In this document: positions 42,880 to 55,506 of the stretch, in pieces
How the letters are laid out: the number at the start of each line of letters is the position of its first letter
Numbering within the stretch: the first letter of the stretch is position 1
Origin: Strongyloides papillosus
Taxonomy: Eukaryota > Nematoda > Chromadorea > Rhabditida > Strongyloididae
DNA length: 64,000 bases
NCBI GenBank assembly: GCA_005656395.1
Contig: SRSI01000013.1
Location: 1-64,000, forward strand
Direction of reading: 5' to 3'
Made by a program: the position numbers and the translations under genes
Notes under the pieces: model-generated
Told to the model about the DNA's origin: nothing
Seen by the model: the letters and a program-made list of their open reading frames with translations, nothing else
The model's database searches: none

Positions 42880-44980
42880 CTAAAGTTATAAAAATGCTCC
42901 TCCTCCCGCCAAAATGTGCGAAAAAGCATAAAATCCGGTCATCTTACCGGTGTGAATAATGTCGGTTTCGAGAATTCAAAAAGTGGTGTTCATATAGACA
43001 ACATTAAAGAACATGGTCACTTAGGGTCGGGCAAATAAAAAAATAACTTATGGCTAGCGCTTCATAAAGTTTTGCAAGTTGTCGTTTACATTAAACAACT
43101 AGGCATTTTTATATTTTTTAAAACCTACAAAAACTAATTAAAATTTAATAAAATTAATTTATTTTCTATCATTATACATTATAATAACAGCACCAAAATA
43201 ATTTACAAATAACTTTGCATAATTTAAAAAATTTTTATAAATAAAAATATATTTATAATCATAAATAGGGAAAATGAACAAAACGGATGAAACAGAATTT
43301 TAGAAAATAGTTTTAAAGAGGTTTCCTTCCATTAAAACATTACAAACAGCTAAAACAGTAAGTAAAATATAATTTAAATTGGTTCATTTTAACATCATTT
43401 TGTCTTTGTAGGGTATGTCCCCAAGATTTTTAACGTTAACTAATAAGGGTTGAGAAAATCTAGAGATTGCCATTTCATTATTAGGTAGTTTAGTTGCCCT
43501 AAAACCCTGTCTAATATTTGTTACAATTAATGATGATTAATTTGCATAAATCGTAATTAAAACCCCATGTTATACTATAATTATTACAGGTGGCTACGAT
43601 TTTAATTTATTGAATTATTGTATCAGTTGTATTTTACCTAAAATATAGTCCACTAATAAAATAATATCCTATAAATTTTCACTAGTACATTAAAAAGCTT
43701 TATTTCACAAAAAATAGAACACCTATTATAAAATTTAACATTTGTTTATATACTGTTTAGTCAATACTAGAAAATTCGTGATTATTCATTTTGCGTAATG
43801 GAATAACTTTTTAAATCGAAATTATTATTGTGTTTAGGATGTAAAACTTTAAACTGGTAAAGATTATAAAGCGTATTTTTAAAGTTAGTGTTTGAATAAG
43901 ACTAGAAACATTGTGTTATACCACATAGGAAAAGACAAATTTGTTTATCGCATTCGAAAAGTAGGGTGAGATACCGACTATGTAATGTAACATTACTAAG
44001 TAAAATTAAAAATCTATATTCTGTAATAGTTTTGAAACTATCTACGATCTTGACAGAACTCAAATCTGCAATTTTCTGCTCCAAAGACAGACGCCTTAAT
44101 CATTATGTTACACAATCAAGCGCCTGGGGGCACACCTTAACAAACTAGATAGAAACTTGCCAAAATTATTGACTCATGTTTGGCTTATATAGATATTTTT
44201 AAGGTTTCTTTTTAAACATTTATATATATGTTTTAAAGCATATTCTTGAAGTAAAAACTTTTTTCAATGTTATAACTTCTCTCAAAAGAATAATATTGCA
44301 TTTTTGAATCATTTTATTTAGGTAAATCAAATAAATTTTCTAATAAAAGTTTATCATTGTTTTTAAAAAAATAAATATTATGTAACTAATCCGTATTCAG
44401 TATTAATTTTATTAAAAAAATAATAATTCTCTGTATTATAAATACTTATTTCAAATAGTAAAATTCTGTAAATTGATATTTTTTACATTGTCGTTAAAAA
44501 TAATGTGCAAATTTTATTCACATAAAAATAATTTTTGTTTAATTAGAAAGTATATTTTTTAAAAGACATGTAGAAACTACAAAGAGTGCAAAACAATTAT
44601 TGCTTGATATGACAAGTTATTTTTATATGTACTCTCTTGATGTTAAATAAAGTTTAAGAATTTAAATTAAATAACTTTCTTTGAAAAAATATGTCTTTTT
44701 AACTATAAAAAAACAAATTGTTATACATTACTTGTGTAATGTATGGAGCACCATCAAATTTAGAATATAAACAAAATTATTTTTTATTATTAGTCATAGA
44801 TAATCCAAGAGAGTTGAGATAAGTATACTTTTTCAAAATAATAATGCTTTATTTTTGGCCTTCTCTTATTAACAAAAGCTTGTGTCTAAGTTTTCATTAT
44901 CATTTCATAATACTAATCAATTGCGTTATTTGGCACTAAAAAGTATGATTTTTTAAATTAACTATAGAGAATATTAGATA
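42880..44980. other. intergenic, one short coding-like relic
   Basis: A fragment from about 43274 (MNKTDETEF, stop, KIVLKRFPSIKTLQTAKT) with a possible short intron before 43411 looks like a decayed gene. The rest is AT-rich DNA without recognisable features. Confidence 0.3.
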
Positions 44981-45581
44981 CACGCAAAAGGAAGTGATAC
45001 ATAAATCTGTGTAAAATGCAATTTGTCTTATTTAATAAAATCTAAATTTTTTCGACTTGCGAATAATTTTATCGTAAGTATTTTGTTTACTAAAATTAAA
45101 AAATTATTTGAAGATTAATAAAATAATCATTAACTTTTTATAATATTTTTTATCTTGAAACTTAAGTTGTTATTTACAATATATTTTAAAATACCAAATT
45201 AAAATTCATTTTAAGTAAAATTATAAATGCTTTCATAAAGAGCATTTATTAACATATTACAATATTTGTATTAATAAGTTTCAATAGTTTGAGTTACTAT
45301 AATCCATATTCTTTTTACAGATTTATACTCATCTGAAAACCCAAGATTTTTTTATAATGTCTTTCAGATCATTTTCCCAAATCAAACATATGAAAAGTTA
45401 TATTAATTTCAAATGTAAAACATATATATATTTGTAAAAAAACGGCAAAATGTATGCAAACTATAATATTTCTCGTTGTTTAAAATATTTTTATTGTCGT
45501 TTGATATTCATAAAATTTAATTTTTTTAACAGACGTGGCATTTTATGAAAAATTGTCAAAATTTGTCGCATTATTTGTGTG
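44981..45581 (+). mobile_element. TA-flanked MITE, internally deleted
   Basis: Starts CACGCAAAAGG after TA and ends ATTTGTGTG before TA. It matches both ends of the 943-base element at 48260-49202 but lacks roughly 350 bases from the middle. Confidence 0.65.
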
Positions 45582-46901
45582 TAAATTGTCACGTATAACT
45601 CTTAAAATAACAAAAAAACGTTCAAAATTTCAAAAACATCCATACAGATTAAATTCTATTCGAGAGATTTTACGCTCTTTTATTCATGAAGTTAAAGTTG
45701 CTTTCTCAACGAGGTACACCTGATTGGCCACCAATTCTTCACAAATTTGAGAGTGTCATGGGAAAATTGACAAAGATGTCTCAAACTTGAGAGTACTCCT
45801 AATAGGGAAAAAGAAAAAACATTCTTCCAACAAGGCAAAAATTAAATAATTAATAGTTTATCAAATAAAAGAATATAAGTTATGAAAATAATAAAAAAAA
45901 ATTGATAAAGTATAAAAAATAAAAATCAGGGAAATTTGTTTTTCAAATTTTAATAATTGGGCATCATATATTATTTACTTGCTAGCCAATCACGATATGT
46001 ACGAGGGAAAATTTCATGATTTGCCACCATATATTTGCTTGGTGGACAATCATGATATATACACGGAAAATCTTATGATCGGCAACCATATAAATTTATT
46101 CGGTAGCCAATCAGATACGACTCTTCTCAACGGGATCATCCTAACTAGCCAAATTAAAACGCGTCAAAACTCTTGACTGAAATTTAGCTTATATAGTGTT
46201 TTTATATAGTTTTAGCATTTTTTTTATACTTTTAAGGGTTATTTATGATAATTTATATTATCATTACTATATTTATCTTAAAAACCACGTGATTAATAGA
46301 ATAATAATTGTATGATATGCTTTATCAGTTATTCATTTTTGTTTTAAACACATTTTTTATTAAATTTAAAAAGATTTTTGTTAAAAGTGAACTACCAACT
46401 TAATTTCTATGGATAAACTTAAAAATATCACTTCATACACTTTTTATCTTTTTAACAAAATGTTTATTGTAAGAAGAATTCTTTGATAAAATGAATGTTA
46501 AAAATATATTTTATGTATTATATATAAGTTTATGAAGTCATTTTTTATAAAATAATCTTGTTCTCTAAAACATTGTGTCTTTTACTATGGGTATTACAAT
46601 TAAAGATGTCATTAAATGTATTAATATACATTTGATAAATTGTACCACATTTAGAAAAAAATATTATTTTTACTTTTACAAGAATTTTTATTTGCATTTA
46701 TCTAGACAAAATGATCGAAAAATTGAATATTATCATTCTGAGTTAAGCTATGGTATTGAAAATAAAATTTATTCCCGAGAATAAGCCTTAAAATGTACAT
46801 AAAATGTTAAGATTCTTAAAAAAACATTCATATAAATTAAATTCTAGTCAAGAGTTTTGACGCGTTTTAATTTGGCTAGTTAAGGTGTACTCTTTCTCAA
46901 C

Positions 46902-46975
46902 GATTTCGTGGTGTAGTCGGTTATCACATCTGTCTAACACACAGAAGGTCGGCGGTTCGAATCCGCCCGAAATCA
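46902..46975 (+). tRNA. tRNA-Val (anticodon AAC)
   Basis: A 74-base cloverleaf. Acceptor GATTTCG pairs with CGAAATC, discriminator A. The anticodon arm is TCTGT-CTAACAC-ACAGA; the T-arm GGCGG/CCGCC is perfect. A TTTT terminator follows. It starts three bases after the interrupted palindrome arm. Confidence 0.95.
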
Positions 46976-47630
46976 GTCCCTTTTGACATTTAAAATGTAG
47001 CTGTGGTTTTTAAAAACTAAAGAGAAATAAAACAATTAAACTTTTCTTTACTTATTTAAACCGTTTTTATAATAACAAAATAGATAAATATTTTTGAAAT
47101 GTAAATTTTCACTAAAAAAAATTTTACTTTTTGTTATTTATATCATAAAATTTTAATAATATTGTGGGACATAAATGCTACTAATATGTACCACCTAAAC
47201 GAATGAGTTGATTTAATCTTTCTTGTCAAATGTAAGAATATATTGTTAAAAATTTCTAGCTACCGGAATATGTATAAAAAATATAAATTACATACTTGAG
47301 AATTTTAATAGCATACCAAAGTTCTAAAAAAGCAAAAAATTTACATTTAATAAAATCTAGTTATTTGAAGTTTATACATTTTTAAACAATAATTGATTGC
47401 GATTAAAAAATAGTTCCGACCATACAACATCTCTTTTCAAAGAACATAGAACTGTAAAGAGGTAATATTTTATTGTATTAATTTTTATATAGTATTTAAA
47501 GCATAGATAGGTACTAGTAAGTAGAAATGATTTATCATTAGTAAATAAATGTTTTATGATTGTCTTAAAAAAATTTTTTAAAGATAAAAACACAAATGCT
47601 GCTTTTGTGAAATATTTTTGGAGGAAAAAA

Positions 47631-47703
47631 TGCCACGAGCCGGGATCGAACCGGCGACATTTAGATCTTCAGTCTAACGCTCTCCCAACTGAGCTATCAT
47701 GGC
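47631..47703 (-). tRNA. tRNA-Phe (anticodon GAA)
   Basis: A 73-base cloverleaf on the minus strand. Acceptor GCCATGA pairs with TCGTGGC (one T-G), discriminator A, anticodon loop CTGAAGA. A T6 terminator follows on the minus strand. It lies at the other edge of the palindrome interruption. Confidence 0.95.
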
Positions 47704-48259
47704 TGTCGACGAGTCGTATCTGATTGGTCACCGAATAAAATTATATGATGGCCAATCATTAGATTTTCGGTGTATATGTCATGATTGGCCACCAAGCAAA
47801 TATATGCTGGCAAATCATGAAATTTTCCTTCGTACATATCGTGATTGGCTAGCAAGTAAATAATATATGATGCCCAATTATTGAAATTTGAAAAACAAAT
47901 TTCCCTGATTTTTATTTTTTATAGGTTTTCAATTTTTTTATTATTATCATAACTTATATTCTTTCCTTTTATTTGATAAACTATTAATTATTTAATTTTT
48001 GCCTTGTTGGAAGATATTTCTTCTTCTTCCATATTAGGAGTACTCTCAAATTTGACAACAATTGGTGGCCTATCAGGTGTACCTCCTGTCGACTACGATA
48101 CTTACTTTTCTATAACTGCAATTATTTTTTGCTTAGGTTGTCAAATAAGTTTATTTATAAAAATTTCTTTACAAATATAATAAATTATGTGAGAAACTAT
48201 TTCTTTAAGAATAATTTCATAAAATATTTGCCCCAGCAAAATTATTTGAAAGTAAGATA

Positions 48260-49202
48260 CACACAAAAAAAATTGGACACACATTTTCGTAAAATGTAAT
48301 AAATTTGTCATATCTAATAAAATTTGAATTTTCTTGATTTGCGATAAATTTAACGCAATTATTTTGTACAAAAAATTAAGGCAATAATTAAAATTAGTTT
48401 TTATTTTATATTTTATTGTTTTTATTTTAAAACTTAAGTTATTTTTTACAATGCATTTTAAAGTACAATATTAGAATTTTATATAAGATTATTAATGCTT
48501 TTAAAAAGTACATTTTTGGCATATGATAGTATTTTTTTTGAATATTCTTCAATGGTTTGAATAACTATGAACAAGATTTTTATAAAAAGTTATATTCATC
48601 TGATGACTCAACTTTTTTATACTGTTTTTCAAGATCATCTTTAGAAGTCAAACTGATTAAAAGTTTTAAAACATTATACGTTTTTTTCATAGTAAAAAAA
48701 TTTTTAAATATTTTTATTTAAATAAGAAAAATAGCAAGTACTAAGATAATATTTTCAATAAACATTACTTTGTATGGTTAGATAATTACCACTCTTTCTT
48801 ATTGTTGTTGTAAAATTTCTAAATTTTTAAATTTACTGGTGTTAACGGGTTGTTTAAAAGAGTGATTTTTGTTAAAACGTTAACAACTTTACACGAAATT
48901 GACTTCTGATAACTCACTTCATAATATATTATAAAAACAAATTAGATTCTAAAATAGGTGTAATATTTTTAAAATTTCTAAGATTAAATAAATGTTCCAT
49001 TACTTCAAAATACTAAAAGTATATATTTTTGTAAAAAAACGACCAAATTTATGCGAAAATCTAACATTTTGCGTCATTTAAAACATTTTTGTTGTCACCT
49101 GATATTTTTAAAATTTGAATAAATTTTGACATTTCAAAGTGTTTGGACATTTTATTGCATTTTATGTAATAGTGTCAAAATTTGTCCCATTTTTTTTGTT
49201 TG
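48260..49202 (+). mobile_element. TA-flanked MITE, near full length
   Basis: 943 bases starting CACACAAAAAAAATTGGACA after TA and ending with the inverse TGTCCCATTTTTTTTGTTTG; the right TA has mutated to CA. The best reference copy of the family also found at 7254, 31779 and 44981. It holds no coding frame. Confidence 0.7.
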
Positions 49203-49983
49203 CAGAACAGTGAAAATTAAAGTTTTCTTCAACAATAGTTATGAAATTGATAAAATTACCATTATTGTTAAGCAAATTTTATCTATAATCTTGTTTTAAC
49301 TATTTATATATTAAAGAGACATTCTGTTATCACGAAGTATTTAATAGTGTTTTTGTAAAAATTATTTGATTAAAAATTTATTAATTTATTTTAATTAATC
49401 TCTTTCTAAGAATTAAATTACTTTAGTTGCAATCCATAAATGAAATAATATTCAGAAATCGTTACAAAAAGGTGTATTGAGCTTTATAAATGTATTATTA
49501 AGCAATAATATTTATAAACTAGTGTAACTAAAAAGCATTAATAGAAATTAAATAATAATTAATAAGTTCAAAATGGCATTTTAAAAATAGGCAGGCTATT
49601 CTTCTAATTAATTATAAATCCAATCCTACGAAGAAATTAAAATATTGTTGATTGTTTTTTTCTACATTTTATTTTAAAATGTTTTTGTGTATCATAATTT
49701 TGTAAGCAAAATATCACATAAATTATGTTGATGTTATTTAAATATCTTTATATATATACATTTTTAAAAGCTTAATTTCTATTGCAAGATGTTATATATT
49801 ATTTATAAAATAATAGTTTTCTATATGTTTAAAATTGTTCACTAGTTTTTCTTCGCCTTGTTTGCAATGTACAATCAAAATTTAAAAAAATCACACCAAA
49901 TGTTAAATTTCAGAAGATTGACAATGACGTTTTTCATAAATATGCTAGCATAGAAGTATTATTAAGATGCAGAGGTCCTCTGT
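49203..49983. other. AT-rich intergenic, no gene seen
   Basis: Spacer between the MITE and the second tRNA-Trp, with nothing recognised. Confidence 0.5.
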
Positions 49984-50055
49984 GAATCCGTGGCGCAACG
50001 GTAGCGCGTCCGACTCCAGATCGGAAGGCTGCGTGTTCAAATCACGTCGGGTTCA
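49984..50055 (+). tRNA. tRNA-Trp (anticodon CCA), second copy
   Basis: 72 bases identical to 2836-2907, including the T-G pair in the acceptor stem. The flanks differ, so only the tRNA body is conserved. TTTT follows. Confidence 0.95.
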
Positions 50056-50897
50056 TTACTTTTACTGTTAATGGGAAAATAAGTTCTACTTATTTTTGAT
50101 TACTAAGAAGCTCTGTTTTTAACCTAATTAAGTGCGATAGTAGAAATATTTTTTCAAAAATACTTATTTGTATAACTAAAATAAGGGAAATTTTAATATT
50201 TAAAAATTTATATTATGCAATAACAATAAATATAAAAATATTTTTAAAGCAATTTTAAATATATAGTAAAATATGTTAAAGAAAGTCAAATATTTTTTTA
50301 TTTATCAAACATTCTTTAAGACATGAAATATATAAACTGATATCAGCGGCAATTATCATATAAAATGAAAGCATATTAGCAAATTATTTATACTAAGTAA
50401 CCGTATATAACATTGTAAAAGTAAACCTTTTTATTTAGTAAAAAATATTTAATATTATTTGTGTTTATTTTATTTCTAAATCTATTCAATATAGTTCTCC
50501 TTTAATTAAGGACAATTCTTGGCAAATTACAGCTTTATAGAGTAAAATTATGATTATTCAACATTATGTTCCTAAATAGTTGAAAATTTAACGAAATTAT
50601 TATTACAAATAAACATATTTTACCATACTAATTTTGTAATTTAGTAAGAATAGTTAGAAACTGTCATACAATTTGTATTTGGTGATATCAAGAAAAACAA
50701 ATTACGTTATTTTATATTAGTAGCAAAAAAATCTCAAACTAGATTTATTTAAGATTTAATATTTTATGAGACATGGATATAATTATAAAGTTAAACGTTT
50801 TATTAGTTATGAAACGACAAAGTCTTTAAAAATAGAAAGTACTTTTTTATTTTAAACTGATTTTTATAAAGAAAATTATTTCTAAAGAAAAGGACAA
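50056..50897. other. AT-rich intergenic, no gene seen
   Basis: No ORF or repeat that I can support. Confidence 0.5.
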
Positions 50898-50969
50898 TGC
50901 CGCATACAGGGTTTGAACCTGTGACCTTCTCTTTACGAGAGAGACGCTCTGCCACTGAGCTAAGACGGC
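50898..50969 (-). tRNA. tRNA-Thr (anticodon CGU)
   Basis: A 72-base cloverleaf on the minus strand. The anticodon arm is TCTCT-CTCGTAA-AGAGA; the T-arm ACAGG/CCTGT is perfect; discriminator A. The acceptor stem GCCGTCT/ATGCGGC has one C-U mismatch (position 6-67) next to a T-G pair. A TTTT terminator follows. The mismatch may be tolerated or mark the start of decay. Confidence 0.9.
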
Positions 50970-51180
50970 GAAACCCGCATCTCTTATATTTTAACAAAGC
51001 AATATTCAAATTTTAGTTATCCTTTAAAATTTTCTTTCTCATTTTTTATATTTATAGTATTCTACAAAATTATAAAACGTTTTTCAAATTAAATCTATTT
51101 GCAAATTTTTTTAGATGGTATACTTAAAAAAATTTGAAAAATATTTTATGTTGGATATTTTGATTTAAAGTCGTTGTGGC

Positions 51181-51420
51181 TGCATGGTGTAGTCATTCAT
51201 AAATAGATAAAAACAGAAATAATTTAATGAAATAATTTTATTTATTTATTAATAACAATACAATTAGAGGAATATTAGAGTATAGTTTAGTTATTTAAAT
51301 AGGACATTTTAGGGACTTGTGGTTTGTATTTTGGGTTTCCTTTTTATAGGGCACTAGGGCCCACCCATTCTTGACCTTTGGTTCCAAAACATTTGGACTT
51401 AATCCTCTTTAATTGCAATT
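51181..51420 (-). mobile_element. candidate solo LTR fragment
   Basis: On the minus strand there is a GC-enriched stretch with GGGCCCTAGTGCCCTATAAAAAGG (TATA box near 51340), followed about 100 bases on by AATAAATAAATAAA (near 51240) and an end ...GACTACACCATGCA at 51181. A TATA, then a polyadenylation signal, then a CA end is LTR-like. The 5' limit and target duplication were not found. Confidence 0.3.
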
Positions 51421-54228
51421 TTCCATCCTTTTGATTAAATTTTGTTTGTTTCCCTCCAGTTTAATTAATTTCAAATACCTTGTTTTTGTTTTGATTATTA
51501 TTTTAATTAAATTTTAATTTTTCTGTTTACTGATGATCTTTGATCATCGTGATAACTCATAATTTTTGATCATTTCGAAGTATATTTACTTTATCTAGAA
51601 ACATCAAAATAAATAAAAGACACGTATTTTATATAATTAATTACAAGATAAATCTTATAGAAATAATCACTTAGAATGTAGCCTATTACAACTTTTTGAT
51701 GTAACTTACTTCTATACTAATTACTTTCTATTTAGGCGTCAAACATCTCTTAACATAAGACTCATAATTTACCTAGAACTCACACTCAAATTGGAAACAC
51801 AACATTAAGTAATAATATTAAATACGATTATATAGTATTAAAGTTACAAGAAAACAGTAGCTAGTAACAATGACGATCCAGTAACTAGCATTACTTAAAA
51901 TGTCAGATAAAGTGTTCTCGAATATTTCCAAGCCATGTATTTTTACTTTAGTATATACTGAGGAAAATATATCTGCGGATGTTTGCGGTTGTAAATTTTT
52001 TTATGTTTGTGAACAGATTTTTGCGGTTGATAGAAATTTGACTTATTTAAATTGATATTTCTGCGGATATTTTATTTATAAATAAAAAATATCTAATGTT
52101 ACAACGAAATTATAGTAATTTGCGGTTTCTAGGCACAAAATGTTTTTAAGTGTACCTGTTATATTTACAATATTTGAGTTTTAATAGAAATTACGTAAGC
52201 TTTTGTATTTTTAAAAAAATCTTGAATAAAATAATGTTATTTAAATCAAATTTGTTTTATAAAAGAGTTATCAGATAATTTATGTTAAAGGAATATCTCT
52301 GAAACACACTTACAACAAATGTAATGGTAAATTATCTAAATTTAGAATAATTTTAAAACACAGCTTTTGATATATTTTTAAGAAAGAAATAATCATTAGA
52401 GAATATTTTTGTAGTTTCGACAACATATCAAATTTTAAATATAAAAAATTACTAAAATAGTTTAACTTATACAATTTTCTTCACATTTATTATTATAAAA
52501 TATTTGTCAAAGATATTGTATAAAATATTCATTATATGGAAAATTATAGTTATGTGTTAATAGCATTTGCAAGTTTAATTGACTATTTCTCTAAAAATAT
52601 TTTACAGGAAGAAAAGTATAAATGGCATTATATTTTTCTATGTGTTTTACTGATTATAATAAACCAGAACGTAGTCTTCACTTAAAAGTGATATTTTAAA
52701 AATTATGAGTTTGATGTGGTAAATTCTTTGTCTAAAATGTGCGTTTTAGAGAAATGCACTTTTTTTTCAAGATGATGATTTAGTATCATTACAAAAAGTA
52801 AGAAATCACCACTTTGGGGGTGAGAATTTTGTTTTGAATGATTTGTAATCTTCCCCACGAAGTGCAGGTCTGATTTCTGGTATATGAAATGTTTTATGAA
52901 AAACAACACTTAAGGAATTTCTTACACATGAAGTATTTTTTAACTTATTTTGCACAATTTATACAAAATTGATTGTGCTTTTATACATTTCGAATAGTAT
53001 TAATAAAACTAAAAAAATGAATTTGACATGTTTCAACTTTTTAACACTTAGCTATTAGTTGTGAAAGTATATGCACTTTTCAAAAATCTATAAAAAGTCT
53101 TTCTAGTATCAACTGTATATTATTGTGCTGGACAATTGACATAAAAATATAGAAAGAAAATTTCATAACAAAATTCTGATCAATTGAAAAACTTTGCAAT
53201 AAGTAGAATATACTTGACTATCAAGTTTGGCTGTTTTAATTTTACTTGTACTATATATATAAGTGAACAACGATGGTATTTCAATACTTTTGTTTATATT
53301 GTTTTTAATAACCATTTTTGCTTTATTTGAAGACTCAAGAAATGATTGCATAATTATTTTTAAATAATAATCGATCTGTTTAGCTACATCTTACCAATAG
53401 AACAATTCAAATTAGTATAAGTATGGAAAAAAAATTAAATAATTCCTTACTAACTAAATTAGTTATAATCAACTAAAAACTAAATACATTTCTTTAAGGT
53501 TTAAAAGTATTTTCACAGAGAAAGGTTATATATTTTGTCTTGAAAGATTTTACTTCTTTATAAAATTAGAAAAGTCAATTTTTAAAGCAAAGCAATATTA
53601 ACATAGCGTCAAAAAATACATCTATTGATAATTGACTCATAAAAATTAATAAAGCTATAAAAACATGTTTTTAAATTATTTATTTTTAAAATTGATTAAA
53701 TTTAAAGACAGGCATGAAAAAACCAAAATTAATTTTATTTGTTATATTTATTATGGATATAATAAAGCAATATATATAATTTTAATCCTTGTAGTTAAAA
53801 AGTGTATTTAAATGTTGCAAATGTTAGTTTTAGAAAGTACAGATTTTTTCGGATTTAGCGGTCTACCACGGCGGTGGCAAGTCATTTCTCCAATATTTTG
53901 CACCAAAAAGGCAAAACATTATTCCAAGATAATAATTTTTACTTATATTTATTGAAAAAAGAAGTTGATTATTAAATTAATGATAAATAAGTAATAGTAA
54001 ACAAGAGTTATAAGTACAATTGATATCACTATTTTGTGAATTGTGGAAAATGTGTATTTTTAAATGTATTTTTGATAATTTTATACAAGTGTATGTATAA
54101 ATTATTATAAATTTGAATTAGCTGTTATTTTTTGGTAGTATATAGTGTATAAAATTATATAGTTCAATTATTAATGGGATTTTTTATATAATTTTAAATG
54201 TAATGAATAAAATAAAAACAATTATCTA
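51421..54228. other. AT-rich intergenic, no gene seen
   Basis: No supported gene. Near 53857-53878, GCGGTCTACCACGGCGGTGGC is a small GC-rich patch with a CCAC/GTGG hairpin, about 350 bases past the end of the MULE-USP frame. It might belong to the terminal region of that element, but no matching inverted end was found. Confidence 0.35.
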
Positions 54229-55506
54229 CTAATATTTTTTAAAAACAGCAATAACAACTTGATCTTGAGGAAATTCAAAACAGATAGAACATAAAGAGTC
54301 GTTTAATTGTACCCATGATTTCTCTGAAGAAACATATGCCGTATAATGTTGATTATGATATGTAATAGCTCCACAAATTATATATGGAGTACCGACAAAA
54401 TCATAAACTTTTCTTCTTTCTATTTCTACAGCAGCATCGTTAAATATAGAACTTGAATTTCTATCAATATGTACAAACATATATTGAGGGACTTTTTTCA
54501 TTTGTATATGTTCATTAAAATTAGTTTTATTTAAACAATTTCTACATAAAACTTGATTACATTCATACTTAACATCAAAATATGCCTTAATAAGATTTTC
54601 AATTTTAACATATCCTGGAGCAGGTTGAGGGATACTGACTCTTAAAAATAAACTTTGAAATGAATAATGAGTTTCATTTTTACATAAATTACAACAGCGT
54701 TTAACATTAAGTAAACACTTCACTAAATTGTTACGGTTTTTTTTGCATACTTCCAATTGCAATTCTTCATTTAATTTATCAAAGAAAACTTCCGTAAAAT
54801 TACAAAAATCATACATTTTCGGAGGGACAAAAAATTGTAATATTTTTTCATTTAAATAAAAAGATTGAGGGTCAACAGGTAGTGGATTTTTTTTGTATTC
54901 GTTGTAGAAATTTATAAAATTAACTCTCAATTCATTTTTTGACGTAGAATTTTCATGCTTAAGAATGTTAATTATTTCATCTATTTTGATAATCACCTGT
55001 ATACCTGAATTTGCAAAACAATTTAGACCACTATTAATAATACCATTTATATTTGCATGCTTTAATGATTGTGGAATCTTACGAAGAGGATAAACAATTG
55101 GTGTTTGTTCATTTTCGAGAGAATGTTGCTGCGTACTTGGATCAAAAACTTTACAAATATTATCTTCTAAGTTACCATTATAAAGAGATAATGTACCATC
55201 AAGATTAGCTATTATTTCTTCACGAAGAACTAAACGTGACAAAGCATCAAGATAATTCTCAGTTGTTATTTCTTTACTATCGTAATTATCTTGGAGTTCA
55301 TTTATTCTATCATTTAGCAACCGATATGTACGACGTTTAAGAGAAGGAAAATAACGAGATGAATTAAGTTGTAGACGAACAATTTTAAGTTCAACTTCAT
55401 CAAGATATTCTCTAAGTCTGGACATTGCTTTTTCTATAGTAACGGTATTTGAAACACCAAATCTCTTTACTGTAGAATGGAAAGATTCTGCAACATTTGT
55501 GGAACG
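54229..55506 (-). CDS. C19 ubiquitin-specific-protease domain fused behind a MULE transposase
   Basis: Continues in the same frame as the transposase after a single TGA at 55507-55509. The first codons read RSTNVAESFHSTVKR, the usual C-terminal motif of MULE transposases, so the reading frame belongs to both. Counting from the ATG at 55425 (398 residues): a helical linker, then the Cys box IINSGLNCFANSGIQ (Cys136), a zinc-finger-like pair (RCCNLC and CNQVLCRNC), and the His box HNQHYTAYV (His360) with WVQLND (Asn375 at the usual acidic triad position). This is the USP order Cys box, fingers, His box. Family members remove ubiquitin from proteins. The domain ends six residues from an FKKY stop. 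Length is about right for a minimal USP core. Activity is plausible but untested, and the Asn in place of Asp is a caution. Confidence 0.8.
   Translation of the reverse strand, partial: RSTNVAESFHSTVKRFGVSNTVTIEKAMSRLREYLDEVELKIVRLQLNSSRYFPSLKRRTYRLLNDRINELQDNYDSKEITTENYLDALSRLVLREEIIANLDGTLSLYNGNLEDNICKVFDPSTQQHSLENEQTPIVYPLRKIPQSLKHANINGIINSGLNCFANSGIQVIIKIDEIINILKHENSTSKNELRVNFINFYNEYKKNPLPVDPQSFYLNEKILQFFVPPKMYDFCNFTEVFFDKLNEELQLEVCKKNRNNLVKCLLNVKRCCNLCKNETHYSFQSLFLRVSIPQPAPGYVKIENLIKAYFDVKYECNQVLCRNCLNKTNFNEHIQMKKVPQYMFVHIDRNSSSIFNDAAVEIERRKVYDFVGTPYIICGAITYHNQHYTAYVSSEKSWVQLNDSLCSICFEFPQDQVVIAVFKKY

Larger units (their letters stand above)
45711..48085. repeat. large palindrome with its right arm split by two tRNA genes
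   Basis: The left arm is 45711-46182. Its inverse is found in two pieces: 46836-46899 (contains CAAGAGTTTTGACGCGTTTT) and 47705-48085 (GAGTCGTATCTGATTGG to GGTGTACCTC). The pieces are separated by about 800 bases carrying tRNA-Val and tRNA-Phe. The arms contain an internal tandem unit of about 58 bases (GCCAATCA ... GAAAATTTCATGATTTGCCA). The central loop is about 650 bases. Confidence 0.8.

Noticed and set aside
45979..46176. Open frame containing repeated NHDMY/NHDIY-like peptides
   Set aside because: It lies inside the palindrome arm, and the repetition is the DNA tandem unit.
50803..51009. 68-codon open frame on the minus strand
   Set aside because: Its central part (SSVAERLSR ... GSNPV) is the familiar spurious translation of a tRNA, here tRNA-Thr at 50898-50969.
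51181..51200. TGCATGGTGTAGTC as a tRNA fragment resembling the D-arm of tRNA-Val
   Set aside because: Only about 12 bases match and no further cloverleaf parts follow; the LTR-end reading fits its context better.
53857..53878. GC-rich patch as the terminal inverted repeat of the MULE-USP element
   Set aside because: No matching inverted copy was found upstream of the transposase, so the assignment is unsupported.
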